Assembly: GCA_031406575.1 (NCBI GenBank)
Contig: JANOHP010000265.1
Location: 1-5,636 of the forward strand
Direction of reading: 5' to 3'
From: Ga0077555 sp031406575
Lineage (GTDB): Bacteria; Pseudomonadota; Alphaproteobacteria; Rhizobiales; Hyphomicrobiaceae
DNA length: 5,636 nucleotides
Both the position numbers and the translations under genes were made by a program. The notes beneath the pieces were generated by a model. The model searched no databases, was not told the origin of the DNA, and saw only the letters and a list, made by a program, of their open reading frames with translations. Of the stretch, positions 1 to 5,636 are shown in pieces; the stretch's first letter is position 1; every line of letters begins with the position of its first letter.

Positions 1-1
1 C

Positions 2-340
2 CAAGACATGCGGGCCGCCAACGAACGCGGCGAGGCGCTCAACCTTACCCCCGAGGAAATCGCGTTCTATGACGCCCTCGCCGACAACGAAAGCGCCATT
101 CAATTGATGGGCGACGAGAAGCTCCGTGTGATCGCCACCGAACTCGTGAATGCGCTCAAAACGAATGTCACGGTTGATTGGCGCAACCGCGACAATGCAC
201 GAGCCCGCATGCGCTCCCTCGTCAAGCGCATCCTGCGAAAGTACGGCTATCCGCCCGATCTGCAGGACGGCGCCGTTCGCACCGTGATCGAGCAGGCGGA
301 ACGGATTTTGAGTGAGATCGCGCCAGGGGCTGCGGAATAG
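2..340 (+). CDS. hsdR: Type I restriction enzyme R subunit, C-terminal end (partial, 5' end outside window)
   Basis: This is the last 112 codons of an open frame that enters from the left edge, ending in TAG at 338-340. The ATG at 8 is an internal Met, because the reading continues upstream as Gln-Asp. The protein matches my memory of the C-terminal helical region of HsdR (DUF3387-type): an ALNLTPEEIAFYDAL stretch, then VDWRNRDNARARMRSLVKR, then ILRKYGYPPD near the end. In the family, HsdR is the motor and nuclease subunit of type I restriction-modification. It joins HsdM and HsdS in the cytoplasm, translocates unmethylated DNA and cuts it at a distance, and this C-terminal region helps bind the methylase core. 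The nuclease and helicase domains lie outside the window, so activity cannot be judged. The C-terminus itself looks complete. The gene runs directly into a convergent integrase remnant, which suggests acquired DNA. Confidence 0.9.
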   Translation, partial: QDMRAANERGEALNLTPEEIAFYDALADNESAIQLMGDEKLRVIATELVNALKTNVTVDWRNRDNARARMRSLVKRILRKYGYPPDLQDGAVRTVIEQAERILSEIAPGAAE

Positions 341-804
341 TCACTTGCGCGTTCCGGCGAGCCCGCGGGGTTGCAGCGCTACGATATCCGCCTCTTTCTG
401 TGCCCCCAACGCCGTCGCAATCGGCCCGACGACGCGATCGGCGGCGCGGCGGGCGGGGTCTTGTTGCATGTGGGCATAGAGGCTGGTCGACCGAGCATTG
501 GCGTGGCCGAGTAGGGCGCCCGTCATAGCAAGCGTTTCGCCCGATGACACAGCAGCCGAGCCGATCGTGTGGCGTAACGTGTGCGGTGTCACCCCTGGCA
601 GCCCAGCGCACGCGGTGACTATCGGCCAAAACCGTTTGCTACCTTGATAGAAGGTGCGGCCATCCTCGGACGGGAATACCAACTCGGCGCTCCCCGGATG
701 CGCAGACCAGATTTCTGGTTTGCCGCTTTCCTCGCCATTACGTCCCGCATGAACTGCTCGACATCGGCCACGCGGATCACAGTAATTTCCTTGTAGTCGA
801 TCAG
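341..804 (-). pseudogene. Tyrosine recombinase/integrase remnant with internal deletion and frame change
   Basis: Two pieces of a phage-type integrase lie next to each other in different minus-strand frames. The upstream piece (about 804 to 695) encodes a stretch with VADVEQFMRDVMARK, typical of the end of the N-terminal core-binding domain in alphaproteobacterial integrases. The downstream piece (about 690 to 341) encodes the C-terminal catalytic half: VFPSEDGRTFYQGSKRFW, then HTLRH (the HxxR box), LLGHA (the third conserved His) and SLYAH, with the nucleophilic Tyr codon at 476-478. Between them roughly 150-200 residues expected in the family are missing, including the first catalytic Arg, and the frame shifts near 683-697. 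Nothing recognisable precedes the N-terminal scrap, and a TGA closes that frame near 901-903. A TTG at 680-682 could in principle start the C-terminal piece alone, but it would lack a full active site. I infer a dead integrase from an old integration event. The outer (5') limit is approximate. Confidence 0.82.
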
Positions 805-961
805 CGGCAGAACTGGTGGCGAAGTCGTTCGGCGGCTACTGGACGAAAGGGAGCCCAGGTTCGATCTCGGCCGCGCCAACCAGATCCTGCCGAGATTTCA
901 GTCAAAACACTCGCCTCCCAGTCGGTAGCGGAAGCGCTGGCGTAGCGAGGCACCTATCGGT
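805..961. other. Intergenic stretch between integrase remnant and DUF805 gene
   Basis: No gene is assigned here. A plus-strand open stretch in one frame (797-928, closed by TAG) gives a protein-like sequence including GEVVRRLLDEREPRFDLGR, but it has no start, no clear family, and follows a stop at 794-796. It may be a scrap of another gene joined here by rearrangement, or chance. I see no tRNA end, terminal repeat or obvious att-like direct repeat. Confidence 0.3.
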
Positions 962-976
962 TTAAGCCATGCTTAA
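962..976. promoter_or_regulatory. Candidate CtrA-binding box (TTAA-N7-TTAA)
   Basis: The sequence TTAAGCCATGCTTAA is a perfect match to the gapped alphaproteobacterial CtrA consensus TTAA-N7-TTAA and is followed by C, as in many sites. It is also a 6-base inverted repeat (TTAAGC / GCTTAA) around CAT. It sits 45 bases before the GTG start of the DUF805 gene, in non-coding DNA. By eye these are the only two TTAA tetramers in the window, and they have the exact spacing, which argues against chance in GC-rich DNA. CtrA is the cell-cycle response regulator of this class and usually binds over the -35 region. I do not see a clear -10 to go with it, so the regulatory role is inferred. Confidence 0.55.
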
Positions 977-1010
977 CTTTACTGAGGGACATTCGCTGGG
1001 GTTTGGTTTT

Positions 1011-1014
1011 GGAG
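1011..1014 (+). promoter_or_regulatory. Shine-Dalgarno supporting the GTG start of the DUF805 gene
   Basis: GGAG lies 7 bases before the GTG at 1022. The in-frame ATGs at 1034 and 1037 have no comparable site at proper distance, so the GTG start is preferred. Confidence 0.6.
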
Positions 1015-1021
1015 TTCCGCG

Positions 1022-1498
1022 GTGTCTGACAAGATGATGGTTCTGCAGGCGGCGCTGTCGCCGCGGGGGAGATGCAACCGTTTGGGGATGTTGCTCGTCT
1101 CGCAATGTGTGGCCAGCATCGAGATCGGACTCTTTTTCGGCTTTTGGGCTGCGGGTTGGACGGCGCAGGGCGCGGCAGTCGAACTCCTCAAGCTGTTCTG
1201 CCTCTGGCTCTCCTTCGCCTCTTTCAGCAAGCGCCTGCATGACCTGGGGCATAGTGCCTGGTGGTTGATCGGCGGGGCCGCGAGCCTGGCGCTTTGGCTG
1301 GTCTTCTTGACCGGTGCCTTCGCCATTCTCGGGGGTCCGGGAGCGTTGAACCCGGGATCGCCACTGACTAACGCCATCGTCATTACCGTGGTGCTGCCGG
1401 TGGTCGGGCTGATCCTGTGGCTGCATCTGTCGCCCGGCCAAACCGAAGAAAACATCTTCGGTCCAGTTCCCACAGTGCTAGGCTTCTCGCGCGCGTGA
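1022..1498 (+). CDS. DUF805-family small integral membrane protein
   Basis: The gene encodes 158 residues starting with GTG and ending in TGA. Three marks place it in DUF805 (the YhaH/YhaI group): an N-terminal SPRGRCNRLGM stretch (residues 13-23) like the family's GR-x-x-R motif, a central SKRLHDLGHSAWWLI (69-83) matching the family's RLHD-x-G-x-S-x-WW signature, and a C-terminal GQTEENIFGPVP (139-150) matching its G-x-x-x-x-N-x-FGP-x-P ending. Hydrophobic segments at about 22-44, 50-68, 78-104 and 117-137 predict about four inner-membrane helices. Length is normal to slightly long for the family, so it appears intact. The family's biochemical function is not established and none is assigned here. 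It stands alone on its strand, has a CtrA-type box 45 bases upstream, and converges on the Tad operon with a 23-base gap. Confidence 0.82.
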   Translation: MSDKMMVLQAALSPRGRCNRLGMLLVSQCVASIEIGLFFGFWAAGWTAQGAAVELLKLFCLWLSFASFSKRLHDLGHSAWWLIGGAASLALWLVFLTGAFAILGGPGALNPGSPLTNAIVITVVLPVVGLILWLHLSPGQTEENIFGPVPTVLGFSRA

Positions 1499-1521
1499 TG
1501 CGGAGGGTGCCTGCGGTGGCC

Positions 1522-2028
1522 TCAGTGCGGCTCGCCGGTTTTCCATGTTTCCAGCAGCTTCATATTACCGGCCACCACGAGATGGTGGGGATCCTTCTGG
1601 GCAGCTTCGCGCAGCAAGCTCGAGGCTTTCGTCATTTCGCCCTTCAACATGTGATGGTAGGCGAGGTTGTTCAGCACCGCCACCGTGCGGCCTTCGCGGT
1701 TCAGTACTTCCTTGTAGGCTCGGTCGGCCAAATCGAACCGCTTCAGGCGATCGTAGGATGCGGCCAGACCCAGCCATGCTTCCGCACTCTTGGGATTGGC
1801 TTCGTCGGCTTCGCGGAAGGCGCGCTCGGCCAAGCCGTAGCTGCCTTTCGTATAATGGAATTTGCCACGAGCCAACGGCTCGTCTTGAGGCCGCTCGTCT
1901 GATGGTGGCGGCAGTTCGGGCAACGCGCCTGTGGTCATTGGCACCACGTCAAAATCGCTGGCGCAACCGGCTAGCAGAAGCGCCGACACCAGCGCGGCGG
2001 TTCGCATCGATTTCGTGATCATCGACAT
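1522..2028 (-). CDS. tadD: TadD-like TPR lipoprotein of the Tad/Flp pilus system
   Basis: The gene encodes 168 residues. The N-terminus is a lipoprotein signal: Lys/Arg at 6 and 9, a hydrophobic run at 10-20, and the lipobox LLAGC with the acylated Cys at 22. The residue after Cys is Ala, not Asp, which fits outer-membrane sorting. A Pro-rich linker (30-51) follows, then about three tetratricopeptide repeats at roughly 52-79, 81-114 and 115-148, with typical Gly/Ala, Tyr and Asn-Pro or Asp-Pro positions (for example EANPKSAEAWLGLAASYDRL). In Tad systems TadD is a lipoprotein proposed to help the secretin assemble or locate in the outer membrane. Position directly after tadC, 41 bases downstream, supports this name, since TPR lipoproteins alone are not specific. 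The ATG at 2028 follows a G-rich tract (GGGGGGA, 8-base spacing). In-frame ATGs at 2022 and 2007 are possible alternatives, but the latter would leave a very short charged n-region. Confidence 0.85.
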   Translation of the reverse strand: MSMITKSMRTAALVSALLLAGCASDFDVVPMTTGALPELPPPSDERPQDEPLARGKFHYTKGSYGLAERAFREADEANPKSAEAWLGLAASYDRLKRFDLADRAYKEVLNREGRTVAVLNNLAYHHMLKGEMTKASSLLREAAQKDPHHLVVAGNMKLLETWKTGEPH

Positions 2029-2069
2029 GTCTGAAGTCCCCCCGAAGCGGTGGTAATGCGGTTCTCGGA

Positions 2070-2996
2070 CTATACAAAGGTATTCTTGATGCGAATGACG
2101 ACCGGCACCATGATCACCATCATGACAACGGGGAAAATGAAGAGTCCCAGCGGTATCGTCATCTTGACTGGCAACATATTGGCTTTCGTTTCCGCACGAA
2201 CGAGTCGTTTTTCCCGCATCTCGTCACTGAAGACGCGCAACGTACCCGCGATACTGGCTCCCAGTTCTTCCGACTGCTTGAGCAGAACGGCGAGACTTTT
2301 CACCTCGTCGAGCCCCAATCGTCCATGTAGATTGAGCAGAGACATGCTCAATGTGCTGCCGGCCCGCAATTCGAGACTGACGAGATGCAGATTGAAGCCC
2401 AATTGCGGACTGATCTGCATGAGTTCTCGGCTCACCTGCGCAATCGCCGCCGGCAGGCTCTGCCCCGACTCGACGCAGATGACGAGCAGATCCATCATGT
2501 CCGGGAAGGCGCGGCGATATTTCTCCTGCATCGAGCGGATACGAAAATCGAGCGCCACCGGGATGAAGACCAGCGAAAACAGAGCCAATCCCATAACCGC
2601 TCCGACGATCATGAAGATCGGCAGATTGAGAGAGAGCAACGGCAGCGATATCAGGAAGACGATCGGAAGGAGTATCGCCGTGCCGAGCTTGAGCGTGGCG
2701 AAAAACGCGGCCGCGTGCCTGGAGAAGTACCCGGCTTGAACGAGCTGCTTGCGCAGCGCCGAGTCACTTCCCCTCTCATCGGCCGAAAACATCGCGACGG
2801 TGCGTTCGAGAAACTGGTTCGCGCGGTCCTGCCACGACGATTCGAGTGACTGGGCCGATCGGCTCAGCGCCGACGAGGCCCGACGCCCGACTTCCTCACG
2901 CGCCCGCGTTCTCGCAATCAAGCCAGCGGCCAACAAAACGAGGAGCGTCGTCAGCACGCTGATGTGGATGGGCTCCAGTTGCCAGCTTTCCTGCAT
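2070..2996 (-). CDS. tadC: Tad pilus inner-membrane platform protein TadC (type II secretion F family)
   Basis: The product is 308 residues from the ATG at 2996. An anchor helix lies at about 10-28, a pair of helices at about 97-150, and a last helix at 280-300 before a short basic tail. Between them is the cytoplasmic GspF/T2SSF helical domain (about 160-275), starting with FPDMMDLLVICVESGQSLP, with the paired acidic and Gly positions usual in this family, and ending LKQSEELGASIAGTL. TadC partners TadB as the membrane platform on which the TadA ATPase acts during Flp pilus assembly. The open frame extends upstream to 3062 inside tadB, but the start at 2996 is chosen because GGAGG lies 6 bases before it and the extra 22 residues (very rich in Arg and His) look like out-of-frame tadB. 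Confidence 0.92.
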   Translation of the reverse strand: MQESWQLEPIHISVLTTLLVLLAAGLIARTRAREEVGRRASSALSRSAQSLESSWQDRANQFLERTVAMFSADERGSDSALRKQLVQAGYFSRHAAAFFATLKLGTAILLPIVFLISLPLLSLNLPIFMIVGAVMGLALFSLVFIPVALDFRIRSMQEKYRRAFPDMMDLLVICVESGQSLPAAIAQVSRELMQISPQLGFNLHLVSLELRAGSTLSMSLLNLHGRLGLDEVKSLAVLLKQSEELGASIAGTLRVFSDEMREKRLVRAETKANMLPVKMTIPLGLFIFPVVMMVIMVPVVIRIKNTFV

Positions 2997-3002
2997 GGCG
3001 CG

Positions 3003-3007
3003 CCTCC
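3003..3007 (-). promoter_or_regulatory. Shine-Dalgarno that decides the tadC start
   Basis: On the minus strand GGAGG lies 6 bases before the ATG at 2996 and wholly inside the 14-base gap after the tadB stop. It favours this start over the longer reading that begins at 3062. Confidence 0.75.
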
Positions 3008-3010
3008 GAA

Positions 3011-4003
3011 CTAAATCTTGAAATTGACCATGCGGCGAATGGCGACGATGCCGATCACCCACAGAGTGATGCCGAAATAAACCGACGGCATGAACATCGG
3101 GTCGTTCTTCACGTCCCCGTAGTAGGTGGGCGCCGTCGCACTGACGATGAGAAACAGCGCCAACGGAACGATGCTCAGCGCGATGGCCGAGATCCGACCC
3201 TCGGCCGACAGGGCATGGATTTTGCGCCGCATCCGCGACCGGTCGCGAATCATGCGCGCGAGGTTGCTCAGAAGCTCGGCCAGATTGCCGCCGGATTTCG
3301 CCTGGATCGATATGGCGACGACCAGCATCGCCACATCGAGCTGGCCCGTTCGTTCCCGCAGATTGCCCATCGCGGTCGACAGATCGAGACCATAAGTCAT
3401 CTCGTCACTGACCATGCCAAATTCCGAACCGACGGGATCGGGCATTTCCCGCGCGACCATGCCGACAGCGACGGGAACGGGATGGCCCGCGCGCAGGCTC
3501 CGCACCATGACGTCGACGGCTTCGGGAAGCTGATCTTCGAGTTTGTGCAGGCGTTTCGATCGGCTGACGATCAGAAACATCAGAGGCAGGCCCAAGCCCG
3601 CCGCGGGCGGCAGCAACAGCGCGATCGGCAAGGGTGCGGACAGAACTTGGCACACCACGGCCACGAGCACGGACGCGACGAAGATCGTGAGCACGAGATA
3701 GTGGAACCTGAAGCGGCGCCCCGATTGCAGCAGCAGCCGGTTGATCGCAATGACGGGCAGAATATAACCGCCCTCCGCCGTCAGTCCGCGATCACGGCGC
3801 AGCGCGATGAGGGCCGCTTGGCGATCACCCGTCTGTTCGATGACGCGCAGCCGGGTGTTGATCGCCGTCGTGTCCTGTCGTCTGCGCAGAAGGGTCTTGA
3901 AGGCCGTGTCCAAGAACAGGAACATCGCCACCGCGACAGCGATGAAGGGGCCGTAATTGATCAGTAGGCTCTCGACCGACTCCCAGTTCAGCATGGTGAT
4001 CAC
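3011..4003 (-). CDS. tadB: Tad pilus inner-membrane platform protein TadB (type II secretion F family)
   Basis: The product is 330 residues from GTG at 4003, or 327 from the ATG at 3994. Hydrophobic helices are seen at about 16-36, 101-120, 123-146, 271-290 and 307-324. A GspF/T2SSF domain covers about 155-260: LEDQLPEAVDVMVRSLRAGH, later EMTYGLDLSTAMGNL, and AISIQAKSGGNLAELL. This arrangement and length match TadB/CpaG, the first of the two platform proteins of the Flp pilus machine. Its GTG overlaps the tadA stop (GTGA), so the two are probably translationally coupled. The start is uncertain: an AGAGG tract is only 2 bases from the GTG but 11 from the ATG, so the ATG may be the true start. 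Confidence 0.92.
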   Translation of the reverse strand: MITMLNWESVESLLINYGPFIAVAVAMFLFLDTAFKTLLRRRQDTTAINTRLRVIEQTGDRQAALIALRRDRGLTAEGGYILPVIAINRLLLQSGRRFRFHYLVLTIFVASVLVAVVCQVLSAPLPIALLLPPAAGLGLPLMFLIVSRSKRLHKLEDQLPEAVDVMVRSLRAGHPVPVAVGMVAREMPDPVGSEFGMVSDEMTYGLDLSTAMGNLRERTGQLDVAMLVVAISIQAKSGGNLAELLSNLARMIRDRSRMRRKIHALSAEGRISAIALSIVPLALFLIVSATAPTYYGDVKNDPMFMPSVYFGITLWVIGIVAIRRMVNFKI

Positions 4004-5397
4004 ACCCTCTTGGGATCGAAACTGTCCGGCGGCAGTGCGATTCCGGCTACCCGCATTTCATCCAGCATTTTCGGACGCAAGCCCGTCGCGCGCATCTCGC
4101 CGCGCACGGTTCCGTCGGGGTCGGTTCCGGTCCGTACGTACTCGAAGATGGTCTGGAGCTGGACGACGTCGCCCTCCATGCCGGTGATTTCGGAAATGTG
4201 CGTGACCCGGCGTACGCCGTCGCTGAACCGTTGCAACTGGACGATGAGGCGAATGGCCGACGCAATCTGATTGCGGATGCTCATCTGGTTCATCGGCAGA
4301 CCTGCCATACCGACCATCTGCTCAAGGCGGGAAAGGGCATCGCGCGGTGTGTTGGCGTGCACGGTCGTCATCGACCCTTCGTGGCCCGTGTTCATGGCTT
4401 GCAGCATGTCGAACGCCTCTTCGCCGCGCACCTCGCCGACGATGATGCGATCGGGACGCATACGCAGCGAATTCTTCAGCAACTCGCGCTGCCGGATCTC
4501 GCCTTTGCCCTCGATGCTGGGGGGCCGTGTCTCTAGTCGCCCGACGTGAGGTTGCTGGAGCTGCAGTTCGGCGGCATCCTCGATCGTGATCAGGCGTTCG
4601 CGGAACGAGATGTGCTCCGACAGGGCGTTGAGCATCGTCGTCTTGCCGCTACCTGTGCCGCCCGACACCAGCATCGACATGCGCGCCATGACCGCGCCAG
4701 CTAGGAAGGCAGCCGCCTGCGGTTTCAATGATCCATTTTCAACCAACCGCTCCAGGGAAAAGGCGCGCCGTGAGAACTTGCGGATGGAGACGAGGGGCCC
4801 ATCGACCGCAATCGGCCGGATGGCGACGTTGATACGCGATCCATCGGCGAGCCGAGCGTCGACCATCGGCTGCGACTCGTCGATCCTGCGGCCGACCGCT
4901 GCGACGATCTTGTTCAGGATGCGCAGAAGGTGCGCTTCGTCCTTGAAGAGGACCGGTATGGGCTCGAGCACGCCGTGACGCTCGACGTAGACGTTGTTGT
5001 GCGTATTGATCAGGATGTCGCTGATCGTCGGATCCGCAAGCAGGGGCTCGATCGGACCGAGCCCGGTCATTTCCGCGATCAGCTCGTCGACGAGGGCCTC
5101 CAACTCGCCGGCGTTGAGCGGCATGCGCTCCTCGCGGACGTATTGCGTGACCATTTCGGCAACCGTCCCGCGCAGTTCCTCGTCGGTGACGTTTTCGATG
5201 GATGCGAGGTTGATCTCGTCGATGAGCTTGCGATGCAGGCGCACTTTCGCATCGAGAATGCGCCGCGCGATGCCGAGCGTATCGGCCTCCTGCGCGACCG
5301 GCTCGGGCGCATGCTCGAAGTTGAGAACATGCGGCAGGGGCAGGGACAGGGGGTCGATAACGGGCCGCGATGTCGTGAAGCGTCCGAGCAAGGTCAT
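4000..5397 (-). CDS. tadA: Tad pilus assembly ATPase TadA/CpaF
   Basis: The product is 465 residues, normal for CpaF-type secretion ATPases. An N-terminal helical region (about 40-150) contains DELIAEMTGLGPIEPLLADP, a hallmark of the family, and then NTHNNVYVERHG. The RecA-like core follows: Walker A GGTGSGKTT at 246-254, Asp box TIEDAAELQL at 271-280, Walker B RIIVGEVRG at 317-325 with catalytic Glu 322, and His box GHEGSMTTVHANTP at 338-351. All key residues are present, so it should be active. In the family it is a cytoplasmic hexamer that hydrolyses ATP to drive Flp pilin assembly through TadB and TadC. The ATG at 5397 overlaps the cpaE stop as ATGA, and a GAGGA tract lies 10 bases upstream. 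Its stop overlaps the tadB GTG. Both overlaps point to a tightly coupled operon. Confidence 0.96.
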   Translation of the reverse strand: MTLLGRFTTSRPVIDPLSLPLPHVLNFEHAPEPVAQEADTLGIARRILDAKVRLHRKLIDEINLASIENVTDEELRGTVAEMVTQYVREERMPLNAGELEALVDELIAEMTGLGPIEPLLADPTISDILINTHNNVYVERHGVLEPIPVLFKDEAHLLRILNKIVAAVGRRIDESQPMVDARLADGSRINVAIRPIAVDGPLVSIRKFSRRAFSLERLVENGSLKPQAAAFLAGAVMARMSMLVSGGTGSGKTTMLNALSEHISFRERLITIEDAAELQLQQPHVGRLETRPPSIEGKGEIRQRELLKNSLRMRPDRIIVGEVRGEEAFDMLQAMNTGHEGSMTTVHANTPRDALSRLEQMVGMAGLPMNQMSIRNQIASAIRLIVQLQRFSDGVRRVTHISEITGMEGDVVQLQTIFEYVRTGTDPDGTVRGEMRATGLRPKMLDEMRVAGIALPPDSFDPKRV

Positions 5398-5636
5398 GAT
5401 TTACTGTTCCTCGCGTTGGCTTGGCCCGCGGCGCGTTGCTGGTGCGGAGCGAGTATTGTTGCCAGATCGCGCACGACGCGATTGCGGCTGCTCACGGCGG
5501 ACAGCATCACGCCCTTGTCCTGCGCCTGCCGAACGACGTTCGTGGCATCCGAAACGAAGCCGGCCAAGAGCGGCCCGAGAGCTTCACTCGCTTGACGCCG
5601 CCCCAGACTGCCGCCGAAGCGGCGGGACTTGTTGGC
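5394..5636 (-). CDS. cpaE: Tad pilus localisation protein CpaE/TadZ, C-terminal end (partial, 5' end outside window)
   Basis: The last 80 codons of a minus-strand gene are visible, ending in TGA that overlaps the tadA ATG. The fragment contains ASEALGPLLAGFVSDAT, followed by an ADKG-like turn (AQDKGVMLSAV) and RVVRDLATIL. This fits the end of CpaE/TadZ proteins, where an EALG helix, a strand with an acidic site, and a final helix close the MinD/ParA-like ATPase fold. The 20-odd final residues (rich in Gln, Ala and Asn) look like a disordered tail. CpaE/TadZ is a pole-localising, ParA-like protein that positions the pilus machine. The Walker motifs and receiver-like domain are outside the window, so the call rests mainly on gene order immediately before tadA plus this weak C-terminal resemblance. 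Confidence 0.75.
   Translation of the reverse strand, partial: ANKSRRFGGSLGRRQASEALGPLLAGFVSDATNVVRQAQDKGVMLSAVSSRNRVVRDLATILAPHQQRAAGQANARNSKS

Noticed and set aside
300..360. Integration attachment site or tRNA end at the hsdR/integrase border
   Set aside because: Both coding frames run through it and I found no tRNA-like sequence or second copy of this stretch in the window.
222..629. 135-codon minus-strand frame overlapping the end of hsdR and the integrase remnant
   Set aside because: Arg/Pro-rich and in conflict with two recognisable coding frames over the same bases.
962..1441. Minus-strand open frames opposite the DUF805 gene (also 979-1473)
   Set aside because: The products are low-complexity, rich in Gln, Pro and Arg, without any family signature, while the plus strand shows clear DUF805 motifs. 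They are antisense by-products of GC-rich codon use.
1499..1530. Possible bidirectional terminator between the DUF805 gene and tadD
   Set aside because: Only repeated TGCGG direct motifs are seen. There is no convincing inverted repeat and no T-tract.
2050..2739. 229-codon plus-strand open frame opposite tadC
   Set aside because: The product is Ser/Arg/Met-rich without a family match, and tadC on the other strand is well supported.
2997..3062. Upstream extension of tadC by 22 residues
   Set aside because: The extension is Arg/His-rich out-of-frame tadB sequence, and a strong GGAGG sits correctly before the ATG at 2996.
3215..3967. 250-codon plus-strand open frame inside tadB
   Set aside because: Its product is rich in His, Gln, Arg and Asp with no hydrophobic core. 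It lies entirely opposite tadB, whose helices and T2SSF motifs are clear.
4930..5595. 221-codon plus-strand open frame opposite tadA and cpaE
   Set aside because: It spans the tadA/cpaE gene boundary on the opposite strand, has no recognisable domain, and mirrors the codon pattern of the real genes.

Overview
The window reads as chromosomal DNA from an alphaproteobacterium, probably Hyphomicrobiales-like. The grounds are high GC, a Tad/Cpa pilus cluster in the usual alphaproteobacterial order (cpaE-cpaF-tadB-tadC-tadD), integrase fragments resembling those common in rhizobia and methylobacteria, and a TTAA-N7-TTAA site of the CtrA type. Genus cannot be set from the sequence alone.

Left part (1-about 930): an accessory-DNA edge. 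The plus strand carries the last 112 codons of a type I restriction endonuclease subunit (HsdR). Its stop codon directly abuts the stop codon of a convergent, broken tyrosine recombinase on the minus strand (341 to about 804). The recombinase keeps a scrap of its N-terminal domain and an intact-looking C-terminal catalytic half, but the middle is missing and the two parts are in different frames. This looks like the decayed integrase of an island that carried the restriction system.

Middle (about 930-1521): a short intergenic stretch with a perfect TTAA-N7-TTAA CtrA-type box, then a complete small DUF805-family membrane protein on the plus strand (1022-1498).

Right part (1522-5636): the downstream end of a Tad (tight adherence, Flp pilus) operon, all on the minus strand. 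Read in transcription order it holds the 3' end of cpaE/tadZ (localisation protein), tadA/cpaF (secretion ATPase), tadB and tadC (inner-membrane platform proteins) and a TadD-like TPR lipoprotein. The first three genes are joined by 4-base stop/start overlaps, tadC follows tadB after 14 bases with a strong Shine-Dalgarno, and tadD follows after 41 bases, so they are very likely one transcript. The ATPase powers, and the two membrane proteins anchor, assembly of Flp pili. The prepilin, prepeptidase and secretin genes must lie outside the window. The operon ends convergently against the DUF805 gene.

I see no CRISPR array, RNA gene, intact mobile element or clearly new multi-gene system. The observations most worth checking are the CtrA-type box and the broken integrase with its restriction-gene boundary.
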